A stretch of DNA of 64,000 nt from Nageia nagi (taxonomy: Eukaryota > Pinophyta): positions 189,038,001 through 189,102,000 of the forward strand of contig JBITNC010000001.1 of assembly GCA_050084985.1 (NCBI GenBank), given 5' to 3'. Positions 46,991 to 60,501 of the stretch are shown here, piece by piece. Both the position numbers and the translations under genes were made by a program. Numbering within the stretch: position 1 is the stretch's first letter; every line of letters starts with the position of its first letter. Under the pieces are notes generated by a model. The model had not been told where the DNA came from. It saw nothing but the letters and a program-made list of their open reading frames with translations, and searched no databases.

Positions 46991-48059
46991 AAAGCCACTA
47001 GAGTAGAATGAACTAGGGTGGGAATTTACTTAGCATGTGTAATGACCATGAAAGCTTCTAATATGTCTTTTCATGAATATGAAGTCTATCATCAAGCTAT
47101 GATTATCTTCTTAAGAGATGAAATGATTACAAGGTCCCCATGAGTTGTATTTAGTAGTAATGGTATCTTTTAAATAGTATTATATGTATTTTCTTTCATC
47201 TAATTGTAATTGTATCATTTTAAATCATATCATAATTTTTATGCAAAATGTTATTTTACTATTTCATATGTATAAAGAATTTATTTCAATTATTATTTTT
47301 TATTCTAACTTTATGTTTATTGGTAAGAACCTAAAAATAGATTCAAAAATATTTGTAGTACATTTTAATTTTTTTAAGATTCAAAATTTAAGGTATAATT
47401 TCAAGGTTAAATAATCATTCTTAATTTTTTTATGTACAATTAATATGATTTTCTATTATTATCCTTTCAGTTCTTTTCTTATAGTTTAATATTAATCAAT
47501 TAAAATCCATAATGTGGGTAGCATAAAACTTAGAGGTAAAAAATATATCTAAAATATTACTTTATTTTAATGAATTTATTATTATTATAATAATGTTATA
47601 TAGTATAATCATCCAATGAGATATAATCCCTTAATTCTTAAATCTTCATAAAAATTATGAATTAAAACAAGCTAAGTCACACTTTTCTAAATCTTGGCTA
47701 GATCATAATTTTTCTTTTTGTTGTGAGGTGTTTTTGTTGATTGAACTAAATTTTAATCTTTGGAATTCATAAATTTCTCCAATGTTGCAAGCTTTCTAAT
47801 TCTTTGAGAGTCACTTCACCTCTTGAATAATTGTAAAATATTCTTCCTTTTAGATAATTGACCCCCTCTTTTCACTTCAAATCGCTTTTCAAATGATTCT
47901 CATTTTAGGTGTTTATATCCTTTTGATGATATCAAAATAATAATGGTTGTGGTTGAAGTTGTTGAGATTTAAATATTATGTCAAGTTACTCCTTGGGCTT
48001 ATAGTGAGTGATTAATACAAAATACCTCATATCCCCAAGTTGTAACTTCACATGGTCTT
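46991..48059. other. no recognisable gene
   Basis: AT-rich; the ORF at 47184-47414 is low-complexity Phe/Ile/Asn. Confidence 0.45.
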
Positions 48060-48470
48060 TTTTATCCACCTCCCTAGTTCATAGGTTGCATATTTGTTGT
48101 CGGATGAAATCAATAAACATTAAAAATATAACTTATCCCTTGAGAAACTAAATACTCTACATCATTGGTCACACATTTAATATTGGAATGAAAATAACAA
48201 ACATCCAAAATATGGATTCTTCCTTGATAATCTAAATACTTTAAGTCATAGGTCACACATTTATTATGAGATGAAAATAGTAAACACCAAGAATGAAAAT
48301 TACCCCTTAATAAGCTAAATAATCTAAGTTGTAGGTAGAATATTTTTTATGGGATGAAAAGAGAAAACATAAAAAAAAAAATGTAATTTCCCCCTCGATA
48401 AGGTAAACACTCTAAGTCATATGTCACACATTTTTTATGGGATGAAAATAAAAACCATAAAAAATGTGTT
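48060..48470. repeat. ~85-bp tandem repeat, about 4.5 units
   Basis: Successive units share GTCACACATTT...ATG(G/A)GATGAAAATA, AAACAT(C/A)AAAAAT, a CCC(C/T)T(C/T)(G/A)ATAA segment, and CTAAATACTCTAAGTCAT. The ACACATTT blocks fall near 48170, 48254, 48338 and 48426. It is a diverged mini-array. Confidence 0.75.
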
Positions 48471-49245
48471 TCCTACTATTCCATATAAAAAATATCATTT
48501 ATCTTTCTTTAGACTATGCACTTCTAGGCTTCTTCCTTTATCTTCATCCTAGTCATTGTTAATATATACTATATAAAATATAGATTGAGTAAAGTAATTT
48601 ATAATACTTTGCAAAAGAATTAACCAAGTAAATCAATCACACATAAGAGAAGAGATAAATATGTAGCAAGGTTCACTTAGGGTAGGCTACATTCATGGAG
48701 AATATTCAATATCTTGAATTAATAAATCTAAACCACTAAAAGTAAATAACCAATAGACAAATTATTGTACCTTCCTCTTTGATTTATAATAATTTCTCAC
48801 CTATAATAATCTCTTAATAAGAATTCACTCTCCTCTTCTTATTACTTACATATAAATAATGAATATACCTATCACAATGCTATCATGCTACTAAATTTCA
48901 TATACATTTATAGATTTATACAATTCCATTTTTGTACTCAACTAGAGTAAATTTATAATTATATAATTTTTTGCCCCATGTAACCTTTAGTTCTTAAGCT
49001 TATCATAGTTAAATACCAAGTTTCATAACCCAAAAATAAGTGCTTGCATCTTTATTTTATTATCAACCATGTTTAGAATGATTGGGTTGTCGATATTGAC
49101 TCACCCAGTTGATGGTAATAAATCGTAGGATTGGTTGGTATACTGGCATGATAAGTATCCTATACAATAATTGGACTTATTGATTGATCCCATACCTATT
49201 GATTGGTATTGAAAATCAATCATGTTCATGTTGACTACCTCCCTT
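48471..49245. other. repeat-derived spacer
   Basis: Contains AAGGTTCACTTAGGGTAGGCTACATTC near 48670, similar to the block at 2764-2788. No coding sequence seen. Confidence 0.4.
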
Positions 49246-49587
49246 TGATTTGTAAACTCTAGTAGCCTATGGTATTCATGGAATCATCACATCCATATTC
49301 ATTCATTTAATTGTTTATTCACCCTTTGCTCTATAAACTCTAGTAGCCTATTGTATTGATGGAATCATCACATCCATATTCATTCATTTAATTTTTTATT
49401 CATATATTGGTCACTATGTGTGACTTTGTGACTTTATACTCTTAATTATCTAAAATGTAATGATTGATTCTTTAATCTTTTGGAAATACAACATTCATTA
49501 ACATTTAAGATAAGGACATAAATAATGTAGGAATATAGAAATTCAAATTGATATTTTTGCCAAGAAATTAAAATTAATTAGGATTTT
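49246..49587 (-). repeat. 3' LTR, outer piece
   Basis: Starts TGATTTGTAAACTCTAG, matching TGATTTGGAAACTCTAG at 62778. An 81-bp internal tandem duplication (AACTCTAGTAGCCTAT at 49252 and again at 49333) is present here but not in the 5' LTR. The LTR is cut at 49587 by the DNA transposon. Confidence 0.8.
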
Positions 49588-49618
49588 GGGTGGGTGTAAG
49601 AAGTTGAGTCCCAATTTG
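49588..49618 (+). repeat. left terminal inverted repeat
   Basis: GGGTGGGTGTAAGAAGTTGAGTCCC and about 6 bp more match the right end, reversed, with few mismatches. The 1.07-kb derivative has the same terminus. Confidence 0.75.
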
Positions 49619-49679
49619 GAGGAACTCAATGTAAGTTAGTTTTTTCTAATACGAGCCTAAGATTCCAATTAGTCTAAGG

Positions 49680-49729
49680 ATATCGACCTTGATCGGGATC
49701 TTGGGACCCAAGATCCCAAAGATCGATAT
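49680..49729. repeat. subterminal palindrome
   Basis: GGGATCTTGGG-A-CCCAAGATCCC (49695-49717) is a perfect 11-bp inverted repeat around one base. Outer arms ATATCGA...TCGATAT extend it imperfectly to about 50 bp. It is unusually rich in CG for this window. It could be a transposase or accessory-protein binding site; that is inference. Confidence 0.7.
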
Positions 49730-50700
49730 CTCAAGGTTTAGGATCCTAGGGATTGCATATTAACCATCATGGCTTTCCTCCCAAGAAATTACACCTCATT
49801 TTCACCTACACTACAATGACTTCCATAGTTTCATGAGTCACGATCTCGATCCTTGGAGTGTCAGTTTACCCTCCAACTTGTCCCCATTGTGACTGACATC
49901 ATTTTCCCTTAAAGGTATGCCCTAGAATCTCTCACTTGGTTTCTTTTTAGTAAAAAATGGTTATTTTTATTTAGATTAAGGGTTTGGGTAAAAAATGAGT
50001 TTTTTTCTAATTTAGGGGTTTTTTTGGGTCAAAATTAATGTTTTTATTTAAACTAGGGGTTTTAGGGGTTTACTTCCCATAAATGATGATTATTCTTTGG
50101 TTTATTGGGTTTAGATTAATTTAAAAATAATAAATTATGTTATATTATTAATTTTTAAAAAATTAGATATTATATTAGAAATAAAGCTTTTTGATATTGT
50201 ACATGTAACATTATGTGTTATATTTTTCATATGATAATAAATAAGTAACATGCAAACAAAGATCACATTTAACATTCTAAAATATATTTTTATGACCTAA
50301 AAAACTATTAGAGTTCTTTACTAGGATTTGTATGGCTATATAAATTGTTAAAACATTTATGCCATTCTCATACATATGCAAAAATCATTATAACATTTCA
50401 TCATATTAGGTTGAAAAATATTATATATTGAAATTTTAATCTATGGGCTAGATTCACCATGGTTTTCTTAGATTCTTGCAAGAAAGTCAATTGATTTTGG
50501 ACATGTGAAACATAAATAATAATAAATCAAATGATATTTAGTAAATATTAAAACTAATTATAATTATTCAAAAATAACATCCAAATTTAGGAAGTAAAGC
50601 ATAACAAATCAAGAAACTCTCAAGCACTCCCTTAGGGGATAGCCTAAGTGGTTTAAGTATTAGATCTCTAAAAGGAGGTCCAAGGTTCAAACCTTTGGGT
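49730..50700. other. left non-coding arm of the DNA transposon
   Basis: No gene seen. T- and G-rich tracts with AGGGGTTTTAGGGGTTT-like repeats at 49978-50072. Confidence 0.5.
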
Positions 50701-50970
<270 letters not shown>

Positions 50971-53130
50971 GTAATTATAAAAGGGTACACAACCTTGTAG
51001 AACCCCTATAATATAATGTCTAGTAGTCTCATAAACAAAATCCCAAGTAGTGATAATATAAACCAACAATGAAATCAAAATTAAGAAATATTACTTAGAA
51101 ATGAATGATAAATGAGGAGTTTCAAAAATATATTGATATATTATCCAATAACCTAATAACATCGTATGAGATGAAGGATGGAAAAATAAGTGAATTATTC
51201 AGGATGCAAACCAATATAGTGACATTGTGATAAAATGATCGATGGATAAAACATAACTATAAGGCTTAGAATATAATTCAATATAATAATGTTACACAAA
51301 ATGGTCAAGAGAAATGAAGTAAATTTGATGGGATTAAAAAAAATCTTTCTTCGCCTCTTATTGCCTTGGTTCATTAATGGTGAGCATCCAACATCAAGGA
51401 AATCAAGTGGGAGGTAAATGGATGAGGAGATTAATTTAAATGCTTAAAAAAGGATTAGGTCAATGAAAATGAAATGTAGGATGGAAGGGTAGGCACATGA
51501 TTAGATTGAATTTAATACCAAATGTTGTGTTAAATGATAATTTTGATTTGAATTTATTATTTAAGGTCATATGAAATGTATCTTTTAATATAATATTATT
51601 TGTTACATTTAATATTAATGTTGATTTTAATATGAAATTAAATAACAATGTTAGGTTTGGTATGTTTTTTATTGTTATAGTGGTATATGGTGCTTGCATG
51701 GTGGTTTGGTTGACTTGACATGTATTCATGGAGATAATTCATTCAAGAAAGTTATTAAAACTCTAGAATTTAAAATGGAATTTAAGAAATGGGAATCTCC
51801 CAAAGGTTAATAATTGTATGTGGTTAGTATTATACAATAATATTCTTAAATAGGATAAACAATAGAGAAGAGGATTTGAATATCTTAATTGGTGTATGGA
51901 TATGCAACTAAAAGGAATAATTGATTGATCACCAACATGGAATATGTAAAGTAAGTTAGAAAGTTAGGAATTAGTTTATGGAAAATAAAAACTCATAACA
52001 AACAAACAACTTATAAAACATCATAAAGATTAGACTTGCAATAATATGTTGGATGTTTTGATTAAAATAAAATCAAAGGATATTTGAAGGAAAAAAATAA
52101 ATAAATAAGTTAAATTTGATATTCAATGCAATAATATCCCATGAAAAACCTTAATTCAAGATAGAATCTATCCATCTAGTTAAGTCTCTTGAACTTTAAG
52201 AAAGTTAAAGTTGTCATTGATTTCCTCCTTGGTCCTTAATCTACTTTAAATGATAGAATTATCCACCTCTATATCCTAGTTGAAGTAATCAATTTTGAAG
52301 AGCAATACCATAAAAGATTCCTCATTAGAAAATTTATAGGTGGAAAATCAAACTTAAAAAGTTAGTTCAAGCTTAAACAAATTTGTCTAAAATGGAAAAT
52401 AAAAGGAAAACTTGATATTACTATACTAACAAAAGATTTTTTATTCATAAAATTCAAATATGTTATCAAATAAATGCTTCAAAATAATTCTTAGTTGTGC
52501 AAAAAAAAATGATTATACTTATAAAATAGTACAAAGGATTTTGTTTATAAAAACAAATAGGCACTACCCCAATATGGATTCAACTTGCCAAAATCCTAAT
52601 TGAATTTTGGAATATCAATAAAACTATATGAATAAATAAATCCATAAGAACAATAATAAAAATTAATTGTACAATAGTAAATAAATATCAATTACTCATA
52701 GCCTACTTCTATATAAACCTCAATCTCATTCAGGATCTTTTCCAGAAAATCATCCTAGACTCATCTGTTGGAGCATAAGATTCGAAGATTAATTATGAAC
52801 ACCTAATACCTAAATACATATAAGTTTATGAAATCATTAGACATGAAAACAAAAAATTCTTAGAAAAATAAAAAAATATACCACCTTAAATTAATCCAAA
52901 AAACACTAATAATAATAAAAATATAGCTTTGTTATTGTTTCATACATTGCATGTTTAAAATATTTAAACTAAATTACATCAATGTTCAGTGAATATTTTA
53001 TTATTAGTTCAATTTAATATTTTCTAGATTTGAACTAGATTGTTAAGACTTATAGATCTTAAAATTTAATGTATTTATATTTATTCTTCTTATTATTAAT
53101 TCATGCAAGTGACCTTTTGTATATATTTCC
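50971..53130. other. no recognisable gene
   Basis: AT-rich. The minus frame at 51460-51729 is Thr/Asn/Phe-rich low complexity. It may include the upstream region of the plus-strand gene. Confidence 0.45.
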
Positions 53131-54745
53131 ATGGATCCATCACAAAATAGCCCACCTCTTTCCCATGAACCTCAAGACCCCCCATTACTTGAGATGCTCA
53201 CTTGAGAGAAAATATAGTTGAGAACATCACCTCTATCTAGGGTAGGATTTAGGAGATACTGTAGCATAGGGTTATCCCCCCACCTTACTTGGTTTGCAAC
53301 TTTAATGCAAACTATAGTTGATATAGTTGCATCCATATATTAGACCATAGGTGATTTCCAATCACATAGAGAGGAGAGGAGGAGGTATTACAATGATGGC
53401 CTATCTCAAATATGGATTGATGAGACTTATTGCATTACAAAAGGGGATTTAGGTCAATATTTTAGGAATCCTAAAATTGGAGAACCAAATGGCACCCACC
53501 CAAAAGAGAATTTCTATTTTTTGGTGTAGGCATGAAGGGATCACTACATATTTTTTGGACCAATGGCTAATGGTCTTTGATCATCCACCATATAGTGGTG
53601 GAAGTGATGTACCCTTTTATTTAATTATTTTTTTATAGGTGGATTTTGTTATTGGGAAAAAGCCCAATTATTTTGATATTCATGAATTTCATGGTGTTGG
53701 TATGGGTAGTCAACAGTAGAGGTTAGGGGCATGACTTGATCCTAGATGACTTGCTCATGCTGAATCTCTTATTAGTCCTCTTAGAGATTCTATACCTACA
53801 CATTTCCATCATACAACCATGGTTTCATCTCTTGTATTATTGAGTTAGCTTACAAGGAACCTCACTGAACAAGTTACCAATGTGGTAGCTAATTTCACTA
53901 AGGTTAGAGGTGATAGCTCAAGACCTAGTGGAGTTAGAGGGACTAGAAGCTCACTTGGGATATCTTCACTTCATAGATGTAGTGCTTTTCATGTGATTTA
54001 TCATGGATCATCCACACCATCATAGTCAAGATGATTTATGCATTTGTTATTTAGTGATATTGAGCATGAGGCATATAGGCATGGATCTGCATATTTAGGT
54101 GATAGAGGTCAACATATTGATTCCCTTGGTAGATAGATACATGAGACACCTTTCAAACTATCCATGGTATGTATTAAATAATGTTTACAAGTTCACATGT
54201 CTATAAATTAAATTGTAAAATTTTAATAATTTGAATGTTTAAATATATGTACTTGCAGGTTGACCATGACACATTTATGGTTCAAGATATGTTTGTTGAT
54301 ATCGCTTTTACAAGCGAGGTGCATGGCTCACATTTGTAGTCTACAATGGTTGATCCTTCAACCTCTTAGCATCCATCCATGGTAATTTATAATGCATAAT
54401 TTTTTTGATTAATTTTTTGATATAGATGTGGTTAAATAAATTTATAATGATTAAGTTTAACTTTTTTAAGTATCTTTTGATCTCTTATAGAGCTTGGTTG
54501 ATACCATTTTTTCTTAGGAGGTGCATGACTCATCAGAGTAGCCTATAATGATTATGCCTTTAGTTTCTCATGAGGTGTATGACTCATCAAAGAGGTCTAC
54601 AATGGTTTACCCTTCATATTATAATTTATAATTATTTAAGTTGTACTAACTCTAAGTTTTTTTTGTATAGTGTGAGACAGTTCCACATGATACATCACAT
54701 GGAATGAAAAGGAGTCTAGATTATGACCCCTCACCTAGTTAGGAC
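53131..54745 (+). pseudogene. plus-strand transposon gene, decayed, multi-exon, function unknown
   Basis: Begins MDPSQNSPPLSHEPQDPPLL at 53131. It continues with stops (HREERRRYYNDGLSQIWIDE, DLGQYFRNPKIGEP), then VVANFTKVRGDSSRPSGVRG and TRSSLGISSLHR near 53880-53980. Three short 3' exons are suggested by splice sites: acceptor TTGCAG near 54259 with VDHDTFMVQDMFVDIAFTSE; acceptor CTCTTATAG near 54490 with SLVDTIF; acceptor TTTTTGTATAG near 54671 with CETVPHDTSHGMKRSLDYDP, then stops. The gene converges on the transposase-like gene. I do not recognise the protein. Position suggests an accessory DNA-binding protein, but nothing in the sequence proves it. Confidence 0.45.
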
Positions 54746-54986
54746 TAGTTTTAAAGATATATAGACATAGGTGGATGGATTTATAGATGTCCATTTTTTC
54801 TTATAAGTACATTTGGACTAGATCATAAACTATATGTATTTTCTTATTATTTTGATACAAGTACATGTTGTCATGAATGTGTGTATGCCTAGTTTGGATT
54901 AGAACTAATATACATGTATTTATATTTTTATGTAGACATTTATGTATGTTGATATATATATACATATACATACACACACACATGTG

Positions 54987-55019
<33 letters not shown>

Positions 55020-55812
55020 GTTGATGGATTGATGCCTAGTGAACTAGCATAGATGTTTAATTTATGTATGAGATTAAAATTTATATTTTTTTAATATTTG
55101 GATGTAATTATTATCAAAGTTCATGGCTTACATGTGCATTCTACAATGGTCAATCCTTCAACCTCTCAACATCCATACATAATTTATAATGCTTTTTTTT
55201 TATTAATTTTTTGATATAGATGTGGTTAAATAAATTTATAATGATTAAGTTTAACTTTTTTAATTTTCTTTTGATCTCTTATAGAGCTTGGTTGACACCA
55301 TTTTTTTCTCAAGAGGTGCATGACTAGTTTCTCATGAGGTGTATGACTCATCAAAGTGGCCTACAATGGTTGAAGCTTCATATGATAATTTATAATAATT
55401 AAGTTGAACTAACTCTAAGTTTTTTTTTTTTTTGTACAATGTGAGATAGTTCCACGTGATACATCACGTGGAATGAAGAGGAGTCTATACTATGACCTTT
55501 CACCTAGTCAGGACTAGTTCGATAGATAGATAGATATAGGTGGATGGATTTATAGATGTCCATTTTTATTTTATGAGTACATTTGGACTAGATCATATAC
55601 TATATGTATGTTCTTATTATTTTGATACTAGTACATATTATTGTGCACATGTGTATGCCTAGTTTAGATTAGGACTAATATACATGTATTTATATTTTGA
55701 TATAGATATTTATGTATGTTGATATATATATATATATAGATTAGCATAGATGTTTAAATTATTGAAGAGATTAAAATTTATATTTTTGTTTATATTTGGA
55801 TGTAATTATTAA
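54322..55812 (+). repeat. ~0.7-0.8-kb tandem duplication of the 3' exons
   Basis: Copy 1 (about 54322-55116) and copy 2 (about 55117-55812) share GGTTGATCCTTCAACCTCT/GGTCAATCCTTCAACCTCT, TTTTTTGATATAGATGTGGT, CTTTTGATCTCTTATAGAGC, GTGTATGACTCATCAAAG and AGTTCCACRTGATACATCAC. Copy 1 contains an (AC)n run at 54973-55010 that copy 2 lacks. Confidence 0.85.
54973..55020. repeat. (AC)n / (TA)n microsatellite
   Basis: Alternating CA and then TATATATA within copy 1 of the tandem duplication. The minus ORF over it is a repeat translation. Confidence 0.9.
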
Positions 55813-55913
55813 AGGTGGATTAGGCAATGTACAACTTACTTTTAATTTAATGTGAACATACAACTTAAAGGTGGATTAATATTCATAAAACCTTAATGAA
55901 TTGAGATAAAACA

Positions 55914-56395
55914 TGTAACAAAATACTCCTAAACACATTCATACAACCTTAATGTTCAATAAACATGGATGTACTCATTCAAAACATTTAAACACATGTG
56001 AACATAATGAACTTAAGGTAAAGCATGTAACAAAATACTACTTAAAAACATTCTTTCACAATGATGTCCTAAAAAGAGTCCTAATAATCTATAAAATTAC
56101 TACTATCCCAAAATGTTCATCTAAGTTTAATCATGGCCTAATACATATGTATGATAAAAATTATTTTCATCCAAATTTAGTTAGCACTTAGTCACCCATG
56201 AATAGAAACTTCATAAAGCTAACTTATTCGATCATTTAAATAAGGTAGGTACCCCACTACCAATTTCAAGCATGTAACAAAATACTCCTAAAAATATTCT
56301 CTCACAATGATATCCTAAAAAGAGTCCTAATAATCTATAAAATCACTACTATCCCAAATTGTTCATGTAAGTTAAATCATAGCCTAATTTATATA
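55914..56395. repeat. ~247-bp direct repeat
   Basis: CATGTAACAAAATACT begins blocks at about 56024 and 56271 (a partial third at 55914). Each is followed by TTCACAATGAT-TCCTAAAAAGAG, GTCCTAATAATCTATAAAAT and ACTACTATCCCAAA. The ORF at 55952-56191 lies in it and has no motif. Confidence 0.75.
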
Positions 56396-56451
56396 TTTAA
56401 AGGTGTACTTCCTCATGTCACAAATAAATAATTATCCCACATGTCATAAAT

Positions 56452-56454
<3 letters not shown>

Positions 56455-56482
<28 letters not shown>
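56455..56482. repeat. (TA)n microsatellite
   Basis: About 13 TA units. Confidence 0.9.
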
Positions 56483-56489
<7 letters not shown>

Positions 56490-56729
56490 ATATCATTATA
56501 ATATGGCCTTAAATGAAATATCATCATGTAATATATAAAAGTCATAAATATATCATATTAAATATCTTTTAGGTACAAATCCTAAATCATAGGTGGTATC
56601 AAGAGACACCATTTAATGATTCAAAATAGTGATGTACTTATGCAATTCCTCTCCTTACAACTGTCAACAAAATATGCAAGGGAATGTGAGTGAAATATAT
56701 ATATAACATAATTCCATTTAATTTAAAAT

Positions 56730-59445
56730 CTTACCTTTATATTTCAATCCATTGTACCATATGCATCCTCTCTTTTTTTGCAATGCATCTATAATCATCT
56801 CATGGTCATCTGATGAAATGATCCACAACACTCTATTAAAAGGCTCCCCTTTATATTTGAATAGTTTGATATTTGTTACCAATATCAAATGCGAGTAACA
56901 TAGAATCTTCTTATTTTGTTCATAATCTTCAAATATAGGAAAAATAGTTACTTACCTAGTAAGATATTTTTATAGCCATGTCCAACAAACACCACAGAAC
57001 CTATTGGATATAACCATGATTTATCCATCATTATCAAAATTTGTAAAGATGATAAATAGTCTAAAGAAATATCTAGAGAGTAGATAATAAGCTAGCTTGA
57101 GAAAGACACATATATGAACCTGTTGGATAAATAAATTCATCATCTTCACATTGAGGTTGAGATAACTTATATTTTCTCTCAACGCATTGAGCTAGCCAAT
57201 ACCCTATTCCCTAGGCGATAATGATATACACATATCCTATAACAAAATTTATATCAATTTAAAGTGTTCAACATATAAAACTAACATAATATATATTAAA
57301 ATGTACACTTTCAATAATATAAATAAATTGAATTTAAAAATTACCTTCTTGTATAAGGTATGAAATACGATCATAATATTTTGATACAAATAGTTCATAT
57401 TCAATTAATATATCTTATCGATCATCATGGGATTGTGAAGGTGTTAGAGATATTTGTTTCCATTCCTCAATCCATTTTGTATTTCCACATGATTCTAAAT
57501 CACCTACAATACAAGTCTCACAAAAACATGTAACCTCCCTTATTCATATATTCCAAGTGCTTGCTTTTGAACTTCTAAATGAATTCCATTTTTTTAATCC
57601 ACTAATTGTATCATAATCAAGATGATTCAAAATATTAGCTTCTTCAACTAACCAAAAGTATCATTTAATTATAAAATTCTCACTTGATCCTATAGATAAT
57701 GTTGTACTACACCATTCCACAATATTATAGGAATATTTAAATTTACTTACATCACCAAATTTTAGTTGCTTTCTAGCAAGAGCTCTTTTAACACATGCAC
57801 CTGCTCCATCGTGTTCTCCTTTACCATGTCTTGCTTCAATAAAACTCTATATATGTTTGATATTTTTTTCTTTATGAACCTTACTTAGCCAATAAAACAT
57901 ACATGAATTTTTAAATTATCATGTATAATTATTTGACCATATGAAATGTTTTTCCATATGTATTCCTCTTTCATCAAAATTATTATAAAATACCTTAAAA
58001 CAATATTGGAAAAACTCTGATGAGTGTAATCGATTATCACTTACATAGAAATGGTACTCCTTAAAAAATAATTTGTTATCTTCAGTACTATCATTTGCAT
58101 GTCTATATACAATATGGATGAAAATGGTAACTTGAACTTAATTATAATATTGAGAATGAATTCTTTCTAAGAGTATAATTTTTGACAAAGCCAAACTTGC
58201 TATAAACTCCTTGATGGTTTCAGGTGGTATATGAATAATGCATTCTTACCTCAAATCATTAGTATGCAACTTCCCACATATGTTTTGAAAAGAATCATAA
58301 TAATATCAAAATTTCATATGAGTTTTACAACAACATGTTACTCTTTTCTTGTTAATTCTGAGATACCAAGTTTTTCATTTCTCAAATGATCTTTGACTTA
58401 TTACAATATCAAATGGTTGTAACACTCCCTCTTCTACAAATTGTTGATGTAATTTAGTTTGATTAATATCTAGTAGGTGTTTTGGATGAGATTCATGATA
58501 TTTTGACCCAAGTTTTAATTTCAAAACATCTCTATAATGTGGTGATACCCTTTTTCTATTATGCCAAAAAAAATCAATTATATCCTTGATCTCACTAGCC
58601 AATTTCTTGTTAGACCTTGGGAGTCTACCACTATAACTCCAACATTGGTTGATTAGATCACTTTCAATATTTTATCTTATCTTTATAGCTCTTTGCATAT
58701 TTTTATGACTCACAATGAATAATTCACTAACCTTTCATTTACTTGAGGTTTTTTGGCTTACTAAAGCAGTTGTTATAGCTTGTTGTGCCACATTCTTATC
58801 TTTAGATCTACTCTTTTTTCTAATAGAACTAATGGCACTAGCAAAAATAGACAAAACTTGTTTAAGGGGTTCATATTCCTTGTTTTATTTCACATAAACT
58901 CCTAAATTTTTTACTACCTTTCTCATTTTTTACATTCTCATTAATTGCAACATGAGTTGACATAAATATCCTAAATCTTTATCTTTGAAATATTCCTCAT
59001 GTATATTACTTACAATTGTTCTTATATGTATCTGAGATAGAAGCTTATCTTTGGGAAAATTATGTAATATATTACCTTCCATTTTCAAAAAAATATTATC
59101 ACTATATTTCAAATATGGATCTAAATACATACCTGATGGATTCATTTTGAAAGGTGGATTAGAAGACATACCTTGTGGATTCGAATCGACAAGTAGATAT
59201 GAAGCTTCTACAATCATAGTATCCTCTTCCACATGTGCATCATCTACATTCATCTATTGAATTTTCTCCTCCTCAATGTTCTCTAGTTAAATATTCTCCT
59301 CTAGATCAGTTGTTATAGAACTTGATGCTTCCACATCCCTCAATTGCCCCAAACATCCTCATCTCTATCTTTTTCATTGTGCAACCCTCTCTTTATATGC
59401 TTGTTCTTGTTTAGGTGTAAAGTTCCTCAAATATTTCCTTAACAT
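56730..59445 (-). pseudogene. transposase-like gene of the 11-kb DNA transposon (decayed; family unassigned)
   Basis: Start chosen at the ATG at 59445 (MLRKYLRNFTPKQEQAYKER). The N-terminal part is variable (MNVDDAHVEEDTMIVEASYL, 58930-59253). A helical region follows: LASEIKDIIDFFWHNRKRVS then HPKHLLDINQTKLHQQF (58375-58620). Next comes a Cys-rich segment (RVTCCCKTHMKF, near 58330). The catalytic-like region reads HSSEFFQYCFKVFYNNF, then FIWSNN...FKNSCMFYWLSKVH (57905-57950), then HGKGEHDGAGACVKRALARK (57784-57828). A W-S-D-x-x-x-x-Q-F-K...H-G-K-G-x-x-D-G-x-G-x-x-x-K-R arrangement resembles an RNase-H-fold transposase family I recall from animal repeats; I cannot verify the name. The presumed Asp after W-S is Asn, and stops are common, so the gene is dead. 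It continues to about 56730, probably with introns (near 57340). Confidence 0.6.
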
Positions 59446-60501
59446 TTTTTTTATCCCATGACCTCTTTTCAAAATTAACTTTCAAAATTATTGTAATCAC
59501 AAAAAATTAATGAAAAATAAAAAAAAAGGAGAGAAAATTGTAGAATTAGGTTGCACAATATTGATGGACATAATATAAAATACTTTTATATGAATATTTT
59601 AATTTACATGGGTCAAGATTCTGGGGGTTAGCATCCCTACCCTTGGGATCTTGATACTCAATATCTTGGAGTTTAAATTCAAATTTTCACATGCCTTTTT
59701 TCCTTGGTTCTAAGCTCAAAAATATGTTCAGTGACCTAGTCATTTACTTTGGAACTGCAACTTCAAGGTCCTAATAATGGAAATGGACTTTACCGACTTC
59801 AAGAATGAATTTGATGAGGGTTTTCAAAGAGTTATTTCACAAAATTTTGAAGGATTGTATATGAGAGAGTAGAGATTTCAAATATGGTCTTTGTTTAAAA
59901 ATTGGATTAGATTTAGTTTTTTTAATATAATTTGCAATGAAAGACGGTCCATAAACTTCAAAAAGTAGGGTTTTGTAATTATTTAATTTCTTTTTATTTT
60001 TTGATAATTATGAAAAATAAATATGTCCATATTTTGCATAAAATTCTCTACAACTTAAAAAAAATATAGGTTTAGGTCAAATTATGCTTGAGGGACATGA
60101 GCACTTTTTGAAACAACAATCAGGGCCAATAAAAAATTAATATAAAAAATATTAAAAAAAATTACAAAAATATATCCTCAATAATCTTTAGTGTCTTAGC
60201 TATTAGTATCCAAAAGGATTTAGCAAAATATTAAAATTTAGGTCCAATTATATGTGAGGGACACAATGGGGGTATAGTCCTCAAATTGATTTTTTTAAAG
60301 AATGGATTTTAAACATGTATCTTGAAAATTTATTTCTATTATCTGGGTATGGGAATAAATTACATTTTTTAAAACTATACTTTGAGTACTACATTTTTAT
60401 TAAAGTGACCTTTTTCATGATTTGGACTCTAAGTACTTCAAATTTTGAGATCAAGCATGATAAAACATGAAAATCAAAGAAAACACTTCCACTTTTTGGC
60501 C
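59446..60501. other. right non-coding arm of the DNA transposon
   Basis: Upstream of the transposase-like gene. An imperfect inverted repeat TCAAGATTCTGGGG ... CCTTGGGATCTTGA (59610-59656) echoes the palindrome at the left end. The last 200 bp match the 1.07-kb derivative. No ORF. Confidence 0.6.

Noticed and set aside
48060-48470. CRISPR-like array
   Set aside because: Units are diverged tandem repeats without unique spacers of constant length, in a clearly plant-type locus.
51460-51729. 89-codon minus-strand ORF rich in Thr, Asn and Phe
   Set aside because: Low complexity, from AT-rich repeated motifs; no domain or homologous copy seen.
54801-55007. 68-codon minus-strand ORF
   Set aside because: Translation of the (AC)n run (Cys-Val repeats) and flanking AT-rich DNA.
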